Source of the DNA: Primulina eburnea
Taxonomy: Eukaryota; Streptophyta; Magnoliopsida; Lamiales; Gesneriaceae
Direction: 5' to 3'
Length of the DNA: 64,000 bases
NCBI RefSeq assembly: GCF_022965805.1
Contig: NC_133114.1
Coordinates: 8,142,261 to 8,206,260 of the forward strand
Shown: positions 47,026 through 58,960 of the stretch, piece by piece
How positions within the stretch are numbered: position 1 is the stretch's first letter
How the letters are laid out: each line of letters opens with the position of its first letter
Made by a program: the position numbers and the translations under genes
Notes under the pieces: model-generated
What the model saw: the letters and a program-made list of their open reading frames with translations, nothing else
Told to the model about the DNA's origin: nothing
Databases searched by the model: none

Positions 47026-49684
47026 TGTAACGTCCCGAAAAAATTGAAGGTCCACGTGAATCATATGCATTCAAGTTATTAAATTTCTTTGTATTTTATT
47101 AAATTGTTTGAAAGCATTAAATGCATGTTTATTTTACTAATTTGTGTTTAATTATTTTATGCATAATTTTTACATGATATGATTTATTTCATGATATTTT
47201 AAATGTTCATGCATTAGGATTTTTAAGTTGCATTTCGCGCTCGAACGAAGAACAGAGACCGGGTAATTATTAGAAAATTATTTTTTACATGATTAATTTT
47301 TATTAATTATTATAAGATGTTTTAAAGGTATTTTTCAATAAATGGGCTTTGTTGGATATTTTACCCGCCAGGACATATTTTTCAGCGGTACGTAAAATTG
47401 ATCGAACCGAGACACTTTTTGAGGGTTCGGCTAATATTTTTAGGAACCTACCAAAACAAAATATTTTTTGGGATTGTGTTTGGACTTAATGGGCCTATTT
47501 TTAAGCTTATTGGGCTTAAAACTCTTTAATTATCAAATTAGGGCCCATTATCTATTAACTTACTATTTAGTTATCACCTAAACTGCATTTGACCTAAACC
47601 TATCATTTCACTCGGCCGACACCCTCACTCCCTCGGCCATTTTCACTTAAACTCCATCCTCCCTCAGCTGCTAGGCTTCGGCCATAGCCTGTTCTTGCTA
47701 AAGAAATTCCCCGGCGCTCTCCCGACGTTCGCTCTTCATCGTTCTTGCATAGAGCTCTTCAATGCATGCCCCGTAGTGCTGTTTTTCATCACATACATTG
47801 TATAAATGCTGTTAAATGTTTATTTGTGCGTGAAAATATTGATCCACTTCATGCTTGCATGTTTTAACGGTTTTGACATGAAAACCCATGTTTTGCTTAC
47901 TCCAACTCACATTTTACGTATTGTTGTGCAAGGTGGCTACGATTTTTCGGATGTTAAGAGGATGGGCAGGGTGTAGTGATGGTGTTTTGGGGTTTAGACT
48001 TGTTGCTGGTGGCTGCAGGATGAATAGCCGAGAGGAGTGCTTAAAGGGGTTAGCTCGTTTCTTGGGGTGTTTAGCGTGCAGAGGTTAGCTAGCAACACCA
48101 GGACCTATCCAAGTCTTAGAACAGATCCTGGTGGGTCTGAGACAAGTCTTGGAAGGGTTCAATGCATGCTGGAACTAACCCCAAGTGCTGGGGATCGGGA
48201 GTGAAGGAAATGAGTCTCGGGTTGAGCGATTAGGAGTATAGCGTTTGGGGTAGGGCTGCGGCTTGCATGGATGAACAGCTGTGAGTTCCTTGGGTCTAGA
48301 GGAGTCATAGGGTGACCAAGGGAAAGCTGTCTCGCCACTAGTTCCACCGGTTATAGGCTAGAGACGCAATTATGGAAGGTGACTAGTGGGATCCGTAGGG
48401 CACGAGGAGGGTTGTTTTGTCCAGCAGCTGGTGAGGGCTGGTCATATGGTTTAAGGGTCTGGGTTGGAAATTTTATGGCCTTTTAAGTGTTTTTAAGGTG
48501 TGGTAAAAAGTTGGGAAAATTTCGGTTAAGTTTCGAGTCGATTTGGGTTAAAACCGGGACCCCAATCCAAGTTTTAAAATGAATCGGTTAAGTTATGTAA
48601 TGGACTCGAGTTTACGTCTAAGAAATACTTTTAAAATGTTTTGGGAAATTTTAAGGAGTTTGGTAAGCTTCGGTCAATTTTAGAGGTCTAGGGGTAAAAC
48701 GGTAATTCTTGGGTTTCCAGGGGCAAAATAGTCATTTTGCACCGAGGTTAGATTTTGGTCCTGGCAGGGCCCTGAGCATAATCCTATCATGTTTTTAAAT
48801 GTTTATGCATCATGGCCATGATTTTTATGTAATTACGATAAATACGTTGCATGCTTGGTTTAAAGAAAAATTATGTATATGCATGCTTTTATTTAAGTGG
48901 TGAATATGATGACATGTTTTGAAGGATGGGAGTTGGTTGTGACAATACGATGACATGATGACACGAAGGTTTGGGGCTCGGTGGATGGGTAATGCTGTCG
49001 CTGATGCCTCCACCGCCGGGCACCTCGGTTACACGCAGATGGATCCATCAAATGACATGATAATACGAAAGTCACAGCCGACGAACGGAATTCAAATTAA
49101 GAAAATGAACACGTATATGTTGATACGATGATACATGATATGATTATTATCATGTTTTGATAGGTCACGATTATGCATATGATTTAACTGTAGACATGAA
49201 ATGTATGTTGATTACGATAGTTTTCACTGCTACTTTTTACGTATATGTATTTGTTATCACGGTACAGGTGTGTTGAGTTTTTAGACTCACTAGGAATGTG
49301 TGATACAGATGATCATGATTTTGAGGGGACTGGAGGTGCTGAACTCTGAGCTGGCGGACCTGGTGGACGACATGACCCGAGAACCTCGTGATTTTCCGCA
49401 CATTCACAATTTTATGAGCTTTGAGTAGACACGAGCAGTTCTATACGTTTTTACGGTATGCTGTTGATGTTCAAGATTTTACTTATTTTCTTTTATATAT
49501 GCATGATCGTGGGCCGAGTGGCAATAATTTTTAACCCGCGACACTTTTTCAGTCGGTGGTTTACGATTATTTTAAATGGCATTTTTAGCAGGGTTGCATG
49601 CATGCAATTTATTTAAATGATTAATTTCAAAATGTGAGCTTTAAAAAAAAATATTTCCGCACTTTTAAAATGGTAGACATCACA
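47026..49684 (+). repeat. GYP7 5' LTR (2659 bp)
   Basis: It begins TGTAACGTCCCGAAAA and ends GTAGACATCACA, two bases before the primer site. No long coding frame, tandem array or GC-rich fold-back array was seen in it. A second LTR copy is not in the window, so the left edge rests on the TG...CA ends and the change of sequence at R1. Confidence 0.75.
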
Positions 49685-49686
49685 TT

Positions 49687-49698
49687 TGGTATCAGAGA
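49687..49698 (+). other. GYP7 primer-binding site (tRNA-Met type)
   Basis: TGGTATCAGAGA directly follows the LTR end. Confidence 0.82.
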
Positions 49699-51060
49699 TA
49701 GGGTCCTGTATAGGGTTGTGCCACCGTCAGCTTCTGCAGCTCAGTCTTCAAGCCTCAAGTCTGTAAGTTTAAGGGTTTTAAATGTTTTGGAAGTTTTATG
49801 ATATCACCTGCATTTTTACATGATATACGTTTTACGGTACATGTTTATCTGTCGTTATATTTTGAGATTAGATGCTTTAAAAATTTTACGCATGTTACGA
49901 CATGAAATGAGAAATTATATGATTTTCATGCATGCTAACTTTGTGGTGGAATTGGACATGATTAAGAATTTGGCTATTGGGCGTTAGAAAAAGTTGAAAA
50001 TGATTTGACTATATTAATTTTTGGTTAGTAGGTACTGATGTTCTACTTTTTGGCTCATAAGTTAGTCATGAAGATTATGAATGCTTTTGGGACTTGTAGA
50101 TTTTCTAAGAAATTACTGATGGTTCATGGTTGCTAGTTGAGTTAATTTTTGAAGATTGCGTATAAACAAAATAATGACTCGAAGACTACGACTATCTTTG
50201 GAAGTATAAAAATGTAGAATTAATTTAGGATGCATGCTCTACCTAGTTGGACTTAAGGATTGAATTGCATGAATTGAGAATTTTAAGGACCTAATTGTAA
50301 TAACTCATAATTTGAGGACCTACGTGCAAAAATAAAATTTTAAGGGACCATTTTCTATTTTGCCGAATTTCGAGAATTTTAAGGTTTATTGAGGATAAGT
50401 CGAATATTTTATGGAAACACAAATGCAAATTTCGAAAAGTTATAGGGTCAAATTGCAATATTCGAGAATTTTAAGGACCAAATTGCAAACTTCGAAATTT
50501 CTGATGATTAAATACGAACTTTTGAGGAACAATTGGGTTAAACTAGTAATTTTTCAGGGTTATAGGAATTGATTTTGGGTTTAATAAGCTTAAAAGTTTT
50601 GAAGTTTATGTCAAGGGGAACCTATAGAATGGAATTAGGGACCCCAAAAACTTATGGATAATTGTGGGATTTTCGAAATTAAAGACAAATTGGATAATTT
50701 TTGAGGAAATTAAGAATTAATGTTGCAATTGATAAGAAATTTTGGGACTAGTTTAGCTGTAAGTGAGAATCGAATGGTTTAAATGACAAGAAACTTTGAT
50801 GATTTAGGTTTGCAGGGATACTTAGAACCTTGAAACAATTGGGTTAGAATGTTATGAGGAATGGTAATCGAGGACATTGTAGGATGAATCAATATCGGGC
50901 TTGAAAATCTAAGTGTTAATGTATTATTTTTGTGAAAAATTAATAATTTAGAGTGATGACAATTTAAGGTAAATTTGATCGATTAATTAAGTTATAAGAA
51001 TAGATAGTAAGTTAACTTATTTCTAGGAGCTTAAGATTTGATGCATGATCGAGCAAAACT
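49699..51060 (+). other. GYP7 non-coding leader with recurring phrase
   Basis: 1.36 kb of AT-rich DNA without a coding frame. The phrase GAATTTTAAGGACCAAATTG recurs in variant form near 50279, 50392 and 50467, with looser versions between. No promoter, tRNA or fold-back signal stands out. Confidence 0.5.
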
Positions 51061-52454
51061 TGCACTGTAGAATCATCAATAAAAATATGATTTTGTATGA
51101 TCAAAAATTAATCACAAGTACACGATGTCAAGTAATAGTATAATGTACGTAAGTACGAGTATCGTTCAACTGAAGACATTTTTAGTTATTAAATCTTTAG
51201 CAACGAAAATTGGTTGATTGATTATTACTACTCTAATAAAATGAACAGGCAAATAAAATTATTCAAGAATTGATTAATGAAATCTAATATATAAAATGGT
51301 TGATTAAAAATTCAATAAGAGATGGATTTGTTGGGAATATTGGTTCATCTACCCCTCGTTAGTTAATTAATTCGTTCGATAATGATTATATGCTTCCGAC
51401 AAGATTTTCTATTCAATTGAACACACTCTGTCGAGCTATGCCAAACTAATTCTACTCAATGAAATAATTAAATGTCTTTAATTATTTATCAAGAGTGAAT
51501 CGCATGTCGATATATGAAATCCCCTAGTTTTTTACCCTAAGGACTATGACTATCGACGCATATTCAATTTCATATATCTATGTAAATTGTAGATCCACGG
51601 ATTATACTACTCGTTCCTATCACAAGTTATTCACTCAAACTCACTCGCAATATAAAAACGTTGTTAAATTTAGCTATGCTCTAACAACAAGATAAAAAAT
51701 AGTATAATCAAGAATAACTCAACAATCGAAATATAAATTAATTAGATCAAAGTTTGGGGTAAGATCCCATTAAATCCCAAAAAATAATAAAAGTTTAGCT
51801 ACTCGAATTCATATTAAAAATAAACAAAACAAAGTTTAAAGGATAGAAACTAAATTAGGAATACTAGTCATGACGAAAATGCGAGGAACGATGCCCGGAA
51901 ATCTTCAAATCTTTAACTCCAAGCGCAAAAGTTCTCTCCAATGCTTGTGGCGGCTCTCCAATAATGTCTGAATCCCTAAAATCGTCCAACTCTCCTTTCC
52001 ATATCATCCCCATCCAGAACATAAGGTAAGGAATCGGCCAAGAATTATATCCAAAAATAAGCGGCGCTCGGGCGGTAGAATATTACCGCCCGAGCGTCTC
52101 ATGTTCTGGACATTTAAGCTTCAGAGGATAAATCTCGCGCTCGGGCGGTAGAATATTACCGCCCAATCGCCATACTTTCTGGACATCAACTTATCCATTC
52201 ACCTCTCGCACCCGGGAAGTAGTTTTCTACCGCTCGGGCGCCACCTTTTCTGCTCATTGACTTCTTCTCTTGCACACTTTGCTCCAATTTCGGTTTTCCG
52301 ATCATTTTACCTGCAAATTTGTCACGCACAAGTGAAAAATGATCAAATGCATATGCTTACTCTAAAACAAACAAAATGTAAATGAAATGTACGCATGCAC
52401 AATGCAAACACACACAAACTAATGCACTAAAACACGTAAAAACCATACCTATCA
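51061..52454 (-). repeat. GYP8 3' LTR (about 1.39 kb, outer edge uncertain)
   Basis: On the minus strand it starts TGATAGGTATGG right after the purine tract. The end is placed at ACAGTGCA (51061) because that gives a TG...CA element; no second copy is available to confirm it. It contains GC-rich fold-backs at 52062-52242. Confidence 0.6.
52062..52242. repeat. GC-rich hairpins (CGCTCGGGCGGTA class) in the GYP8 LTR
   Basis: Three fold-backs occur in 180 bp. The first has perfect 13-bp arms: CGCTCGGGCGGTA at 52065-52077 and its complement at 52084-52096, with a 6-base loop. The second (about 52137-52172) repeats it with mismatches. The third (about 52206-52242) is looser. The array lies about 210-390 bp from the LTR start. 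Confidence 0.88.
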
Positions 52455-52469
52455 ACCCCCTCATACTAA
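52455..52469 (-). other. GYP8 polypurine tract
   Basis: On the minus strand TTAGTATGAGGGGGT abuts the LTR start TGATAGG. An identical 15-mer lies 1 kb upstream in the element, at 53499-53513. Confidence 0.7.
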
Positions 52470-53685
52470 CCTTTTTCTTGTCCTCAAGAAAAATAGGTTA
52501 CCAACCACAACTAAGACATGAAACAAACACAAAAGTGAGAGTATTAAAATAACTAAACTGATGGTGAGGTAGCAAACTGACATCTCCTGCCTCAGCGGGT
52601 TTGTGAACCACATTCACTTAGTCAAATCACAACATACATTACTACCCCTTTCAGAACATCACAACACAATTGTATTTTTCCAAAAGGTGTGGTCGTGTGT
52701 GATGTGGATTTTTCTAGCTTGTGTTTCAGATAGTTTTATTCGCAAATCATGTGGGTCGCCGAATTAACCAGTCAACGCAAGTTTCTCTTTTCTGAGTCCT
52801 GTTTCTATTTGGGACCAACCAGTAAACACATAAAGTTGTAGAGTTTCATAGTTTAACAACAAAATGTAGGGAGTCAATAGCCATAAGTGCTCAAGTGGTT
52901 CAGAAAGATGGGGAGTACGTAGATCATTTTCACTACGCACTTGTCAAATATTTTCTCTGACATTCCTCAACGCCTTACATCTCCATCTTTTTAGCCTTGG
53001 GATAGGATTTCATCCCTTTTTGGCTCCCCTCACCTTACATCCCCTTTATTATTCCATTTTTTTAGCGCATAGTTTTCTCATGCGTACTCCCTAGGCTTTG
53101 GATATAGGGTATGTTTATTTATCTGGCATAGGGATGAATTTTTAGGTCCTATGCACGATTGATGAAGGATGTTTGAGGAATACTTTTGATTTTCTACTTG
53201 AGTTCATGCTACTGGTTAGTCACTCATTTCAACAGGTAATCATTCATGTTCTACTCGCATCTTATGTTTCTCCAGTTCCCCTCAAATATTATTTTGAACT
53301 TAACTGTCATTGACACCACTATCAACATACTATCAACATCCACTATATGTGCATAAACAGAATTCAATACACCGGGGGATTCATAACGAGTGATAAGACT
53401 AAGCAATATGCAGTTCATTTAGCCCAAAATCATCACTGGCTACCAGTTTACTAATTTCACCATCAACTGACACTCATGCAAGACAAATACGAAAAACGAC
53501 CCCCTCATACTAAGGGTGTGCAATGTCCTCATCACACAAAAGACCAAAACACATAAGTGCAAACACGAATGCAGACACGGAAAAAAATTAATGCAAAATA
53601 AATGCCAAGTAAGAAATAAAACATAAAGCAATAAAAGAAACTCAAATAAAAATGCGAAGAAAGGGGAAACAGTGAACTCCCCTGA
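52470..53685 (-). other. GYP8 non-coding 3' region
   Basis: 1.2 kb between ORF stop and purine tract has no convincing frame. It contains a second copy of the purine tract (53499-53513). Each tract copy is preceded on the minus strand by GAGGACA. Confidence 0.6.
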
Positions 53686-54807
53686 TCAAGGATCCTCCTC
53701 ATCGTGCTTCGATGGTGGCACTCTAGTGGCATCCCCTTGCGGAAGATAGTCATACTGAAATTGGTAGGGAGGAATGAACGGCGGAAGTGGTGGTATGGTC
53801 CCTGGATCTACTCCCCCGTGGATGAGCATAGTGCGCATCATGGAGTCGAAATGGGCAAGATGTGTCATGACGTTGGCGTTGACCTGCTCCTGGTGAGCCA
53901 TGAAGGCAAGGCTCTCATCCATTCTGTCGTTCTGAGTGCGCCTGCGGGGTTGTGGGCAACGAGGGATGACGGTGCTTGATCCGTCTTCCTCCTCCTCCTG
54001 AGTGGGGAAGTCGACGTGTCGTTTTGCTCTATTCCGCTGTAAGTCGTCTACACAAATAGCCTTCATCGGCAGCAACAACTCATCATCACGGAATACAACT
54101 CCCGCCCTTGCACACAATTCAGAGATGATGGTGGGGAAGAAGAGACCGATATGACTATTGTGAGCACTCAACATGATATGAGAATTTGTAAGTTTTCCCA
54201 CATTTATGTTGTATCCAGCAGTCAAAGCATACAGGAACACCATCCGCTCTTTTTGCGCATCGCTCTTATTCGAGATCGGCATCATCCTTTGGGCCACAAA
54301 TAGATACCAAAGGGCAATTCCCGCTTTCAAATACTTCTCGTCAAAGCAGCTTGGCGGTCCGCCCAACGATTTCCACATCGCGCCTAGATGGCACAGCTCT
54401 ACGAGGATCATATCATAATTAGGGTCGGTGCCCAATGCCTTGAATTTAGAGTCATCCACTTCCGCCGTGTCTAATAGTGTGTTGATCGTAATAGAGTAAC
54501 ACGGGACTAGTCGACCCCGAACAAAGACCCTACCATCTTTCCCTTCCACCGCATTCCCATAAAATTCTCTAACTACTGAAACTACCGTCACCTTGGGTTG
54601 AGTCCCAAATTGTTCCCATCCACCCCGTTCCAAATTCACTAGAGGCCCTAAGTGTCTGTCCTCAAATTGTCTACGGAATCCTCTCTCGACTATAGGGTTT
54701 CTGTGAATCATAGCATGATCATATCTAGCCCTAGCCTCCTCACTCACAAACCGATGTCTATCAAAGGATGAAGATGAAGAGGAGGAACCGGGATTACCTC
54801 GTTGTTT
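53686..54807 (-). CDS. GYP8 ORF with putative plant transposon protein domain (N-terminus cut off)
   Basis: The frame is open from the COP2 insertion point (54807) to the stop at 53686. The apparent GTG start at 54747 is internal. A serine-rich stretch leads into FDRHRFVSEEARARYDHAMI. The core contains RGRLVPCYSITINTLLDT, LVELCHLGAMW, CFDEKYLKAGIALWYLFVAQ and NVGKLTNSHIMLSAHNSHIG, then FRDDELLLPMKAI. I recognise this as the domain catalogued as a putative plant transposon protein; its biochemical role is not known. A Glu-rich patch and a Pro-rich C-terminus (GTIPPLPPFIPPYQFQYD) follow. No stop or frameshift is seen apart from the COP2 insertion. Confidence 0.75.
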   Translation of the reverse strand, partial: KQRGNPGSSSSSSSFDRHRFVSEEARARYDHAMIHRNPIVERGFRRQFEDRHLGPLVNLERGGWEQFGTQPKVTVVSVVREFYGNAVEGKDGRVFVRGRLVPCYSITINTLLDTAEVDDSKFKALGTDPNYDMILVELCHLGAMWKSLGGPPSCFDEKYLKAGIALWYLFVAQRMMPISNKSDAQKERMVFLYALTAGYNINVGKLTNSHIMLSAHNSHIGLFFPTIISELCARAGVVFRDDELLLPMKAICVDDLQRNRAKRHVDFPTQEEEEDGSSTVIPRCPQPRRRTQNDRMDESLAFMAHQEQVNANVMTHLAHFDSMMRTMLIHGGVDPGTIPPLPPFIPPYQFQYDYLPQGDATRVPPSKHDEEDP

Positions 54808-56963
54808 CTGAAAGGGAACGATTTAGGGAGACCGAAAACGCAACGGAAGCTAAAATTTTAAAAATATAAGCTGAAAAATTCGGCCCTCTTCCATTTTGTG
54901 CAACAAATACAACAAACACCAAATAATGTCATACATAGGGTGTTTAGAAGTTTTACCTATCAATCACAAGGATTGATGTATGGCTCCAACTTTGTTGTTA
55001 AACAACAAAGATCTTGAATGGCATGAAGAAATCTACAAGCTTCCTCCTACCTTGAATCTTTCCTTCAAATTAAGCCCACCATTAACTAGCTAGAACCCCT
55101 CACATTTTGCACTAGAAAAATATGAGGATTTTTCAAAGAGAAGATAGTGTTATTCTCCAACAATTGAAGAACAAGAATGAGAGAAAAATTGAGAGAAAAG
55201 TGAATAGTATTTTCGGCACTATTCATGCTAGGAGAGAAGGAGAGACCTTTTTTTTTTGGTTGTGGGAAAAGGTGTTCCAAAAAGTTGCATGTCATGCCTT
55301 GAAAACTCAAAAAGTAGTCTCCCAACCTTTCACCTCCCATGCATGCATATTATATGGTTTTTTATCAAAATAAAAACCATGGACTAAATTTAATTATCTC
55401 AAACATATTTGAGACTAATTAAACATTACTTGAATTTACCCAAGTCCCACTAGTTAAATAATTATTTTCAATTGGGCTCTACAAGGCCCAATGTTATTTA
55501 ATTAATTCAACACTTGAATTAATTTAATTATTTGGACTCTACTAGGTCCACTAGTGTTTAATTAATTCAACACTTGAATTAATTTAATTTAGTCCATAAT
55601 AATGTTTATGAAAATCACAATTTTCAAATACATTATTCACTTAGCCAACTTTTAATTTAGGAACACTTCCATAAATTAAAATTTACATTTCTCTCATAGA
55701 AGTCATACTTCTATTTTTCTTTACGCTTATAAACTCATTTATAAGTCGTTCAACACATTGAACTAATTTCTCCTTTATAGAAGTCAAACTTCTAATTTTC
55801 CTTACGCTTATAAACTCTTTTATAAGCCGTGCAACACATTGAACTATTTTACTTCTCAACGGGATCTAGAAAGCTAGTACTTGTGTGGCCCTCAATGGTT
55901 CATTGATACGACTAGCCGTGGGTTCACATCTCCATGTGATTCGGACTAAACATGTCCTTATTCGAGCATACCCCAATTGCTCCATTCTTACTTATCAACT
56001 CCTTGATAATAAGAACGTCAGAACTCAAGTCTGATAGTACCCAACCAATCATGTTAAACGCCTAGCAGCATCGCTTACATGATTCCCTAGGTATCAAATG
56101 ATAGTGCCTGCAAGAACCATTCAATTATGGTTAGCGTACAGTACGGTCCCTTCAACTCATATATCCCGATCGATTCGACAACCATTGGTTTATCGAGAGT
56201 TGTCAATGAATCGATACTATGTGTCATGTCGTAGTTGCATCGATGGTGTAATCTATGAAACCCCTTTCATAATTACCACCATACTCTGGCCAGAGATTTC
56301 AACATACATACACATGATAACACATAGGATATCCATACCCGAAGGTAAGCGGTGAATCCCCGACTACAATGCATCGACTCCTATATGTTTCGACATGACA
56401 CCCAACCTTGCCACCTGATGACCCCATAAGAGTCGGTAAACAAGTCAAAGTGAAATGCTAGCACATAGAGTCTCAATGTTGTCCCGGGTCATAAGGACTA
56501 ATGGTGTACAACCATAAACTAGGACTTTTCCACTCGATAAGTGAGAACCACTTGGAAAGTCCTTTAATGGAGGGTTGTTCAGTGCACTCTACCAGGAGCA
56601 CCTATCTGCATGCTCGGACATCACAATGTCCCCTACCAATGAAACATGGTACTCACATCGCAGATACTAGTCTCTAACTCGAGCGACCTATATCCTTCTT
56701 AGTGGCGGCTGAATCGACTAGGAACCGTTTAGAATATACAGTATTACAAATATGAGTTTCATGATACTCTTCGTATGAGCATCTCATATTCTTTCTACTA
56801 TTTGTATATTCAAGGGCTTTATCTATGCAACTAGCATGGGTATACAGATAAAGATTTGCCAAAACAATAATTTCAAATATTATTAAAATAAAGACTGCTC
56901 ATACATAGAGTTTCATTGTGAACACTCGGCCAACACTTGGCTCGACGGGCACCTACTCTAACA
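54808..56963 (-). repeat. COP2 3' LTR (2156 bp)
   Basis: On the minus strand it runs from TGTTAGAGTAGGTGCCC to CGTTCCCTTTCA. The inner edge is set by the polypurine tract, the outer edge by the GYP8 frame. An 85-codon plus-strand frame at 56098-56355 is present in both LTR copies but has no recognisable content. Confidence 0.93.
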
Positions 56964-56978
56964 ATCTCCCACTTGCAC
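56964..56978 (-). other. COP2 polypurine tract
   Basis: GTGCAAGTGGGAGAT on the minus strand abuts the LTR start TGTTAGAG. The stop-containing end of RNase H directly precedes it. Confidence 0.75.
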
Positions 56979-57463
56979 TAGAGCCAACTACCCATATGCT
57001 TTAAACCCATTGATTCGCGATGCTTGTCGAATAATGGTCCAGGTAAAGGCTTAGCTAGTGGATCAACAACATAATCTGCGGAGCCGACTTTGTCAATAGA
57101 CACTTCTCTTCTTTCCACAATCTCTCTGAGGATGTGGTACTTTCTCAATACTAGTTTGGATTTCTGATGAGACCTTGGCTCCTTTGCTTGAGCTAAAGCT
57201 CCCGTGTTGTCACACAACACCGGGACAGGAGCAACTCCATTAGGAATGACGCCCAACTCTTGGACGAAATTTCTTATCCAAACAGCCTCCCTTGCTGCAT
57301 CCGATGCAGCAATGTATTCGGCCTCTGTGCTGGAATCCGCAGTATTGTCTTGCTTGGAACTCTTCCAAGAGACAGCAGCACCATAGAGCATGAATACAAA
57401 ACCAGAGGTTGACTTCGAGTCATCGATATCGCTTTGGAAGCTAGAGTCGGTATAGCCTTCCAA
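56978..57463 (-). pseudogene. COP2 RNase H
   Basis: The frame reads [57 protein letters not shown] and [14 protein letters not shown]. This is the classical copia RNase H with its acidic residues (TDSS, EAEY, CDNTGA) in place. The domain itself is intact over 161 codons but is cut off from RT by a frame break near 57480. It ends at the polypurine tract, as in other copia elements. Confidence 0.85.
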
Positions 57464-57513
57464 TTTTAGTTCTCCACCCCATAGACCAAGAACAATTTAT
57501 TGGTCCTTCTCAA

Positions 57514-58960
57514 CTACTTGAGGATGTCTTTCACAGCTTTCCAGTGTGGAAGACCAGGGTTCGATTGATATCTACTCACTACACTTAGTGCGAAAGCCAC
57601 GTCAGGACGTGTAGATATCATCTCATACATGATGCTACCAATCGCATATGCATAAGGAATGCTTGTCATCTCCGCTATCTCTGCATCAGTCTTGGGAGAC
57701 AGACTTGGATAGGGACACGCCATGACACATTGATAGATGTCCTCTCTTGGACTCATCCATCGAGAACTGCTTCACGATGGTATCAATGTATGTGGACTGG
57801 GTGAGACCAAGCAATCTTCTCGATCTATCTCAATAGACCTGTATTCCCAATACAAAAGATACTTCACCCAAGTCCTGCATCGAGAACTTATTCACTAACC
57901 ATATCTTAGTTGATTGCAACATTCCTACATCATTCCCAATGAGTAGAATGTCATCAACATAAAGCACCAGGAATGTCACAACACTCCCACTGACCTTCTT
58001 ATACACACAGGGTTCCTCAGGATTCTTAGTAAATCAAACTCTTTGATTGTACCAGCGAATCTAAGGTTCCAACTCCTAGATGCCTGCTTTAGACCATAAA
58101 TAGATATCTGAAGTTTGCATACCATATGCTCACTTCCGACAGATGTAAACCCTTCAGGTTGAGACATGTAAATCACTTTCTTAATATCCCCATTAAGAAA
58201 GGCTGTCTTGACATCCATCTGCCATATCTCATAGTCATACTATGCAGCTATGGCTAGCAATATCCTTATAGACTTGAACATTGCAACTGGTGAAAAGGTT
58301 TTCTCAAAGTCAACTCCTTGTCTTTGAGTATATCCTTTTGCCATCAATCGCGCCTTGAAGGTCAATACCTTCCCATCCGCCCCAAGTCCCTATGGGAACC
58401 GTTCCCTCAGGTGGATCTATAAGATCCCACACTTGGTTCGAATGCATGGAATTCAACTCAGATTCCATAGCTTCAAGCCATTTGGATGAATCGGCATCAG
58501 ATAACGCTTCCTTGAAGGTCCTTGGATCACATCCATGGTTAGGCTCATCATGGCCCTCTTCAAGAAGCTGACCATTCCTCATAGGTGGTCTCGAGACTTT
58601 CTCGGATCTTCTAGGAGCTTGTACCTCCTCACTTGGCTCTTCGGGTGTGGGTTCTTCAATTGTGGGTGTCTCTCGAACCTCTTCGAGTTCTATCATCTCC
58701 CTTTTTCTATCCAATAGAAATTCCTTTTCCAAAAAGGTCGCATTCCTAGAAACAAACACTTTTGTTTCTTGGGGATGATAGAAGTAGTATCCAACCGAAT
58801 TCATTGGATATCCCACAAAGTAGCATAAAATGGATCGACTATCCAATTTATCTCCCACTACCTGCTTCATAAGTAGGGCACCCCCATATTCTAAGATAAG
58901 AATATTTGGGAGGCTTACCCATCCATATCTCATATGGTGTTTGCCTTTTGAATGGACATT
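57514..58960 (-). pseudogene. COP2 reverse transcriptase and integrase C-terminus, broken
   Basis: From the right, the frame at 58310-58978 holds VGDKLDSRSILCYFVGYP, FLLDRKREMIELEEVRET and EALSDADSSKWLEAMESE. A deletion of about 23 bp in the GCKWIYKRK motif, relative to COP1, shifts the frame. RT continues as MDVKTAFLNGDIKKVIYMSQ (57976-58218), preceded by the LAIAA-stop shared with COP1. The catalytic YVDD codons lie at about 57951-57971 in another frame. A last piece, SIPYAYAIGSIMYEMISTRP (57514-57756), is the region before RNase H. The gene cannot make an active enzyme. Confidence 0.85.

Larger units (their letters stand above)
47026..51060 (+). mobile_element. GYP7: 5' part of a Ty3/gypsy-type element
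   Basis: A 2659-bp LTR on the plus strand is followed by a primer site and about 1.4 kb of AT-rich leader. No gag or pol frame appears before GYP8 begins. The rest of the element is probably to the right of COP2 and outside the window. The left flank agtta (47021-47025) would be one half of the target duplication. Ty3/gypsy is inferred from the TGTAACGTCCCG start and the tRNA-Met primer site; no protein confirms it. Confidence 0.7.
51061..54807 (-). mobile_element. GYP8: 3' part of an LTR element with a plant transposon-domain ORF
   Basis: On the minus strand a C-terminal ORF is followed by about 1.2 kb of non-coding sequence, a purine tract and an LTR-like end. The stretch GAGGACA...TATGAGGGGGT before the LTR resembles 3' ends of plant Tat/Athila-type Ty3/gypsy elements. 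COP2 interrupts the ORF at 54807/54808, so the upstream part with gag-pol, if present, lies outside the window. Confidence 0.65.

Noticed and set aside
51061..51075. CACTGTAGAA at an element border as a possible CACTA transposon end
   Set aside because: No inverted partner was found, and the other end has a purine tract and LTR-like start, so an LTR end fits better.
56098..56355. An 85-aa plus-strand frame in the COP2 LTR, repeated at 63322-63579
   Set aside because: It is duplicated only because the LTR is duplicated, and it has no similarity or start signal that would support a gene.
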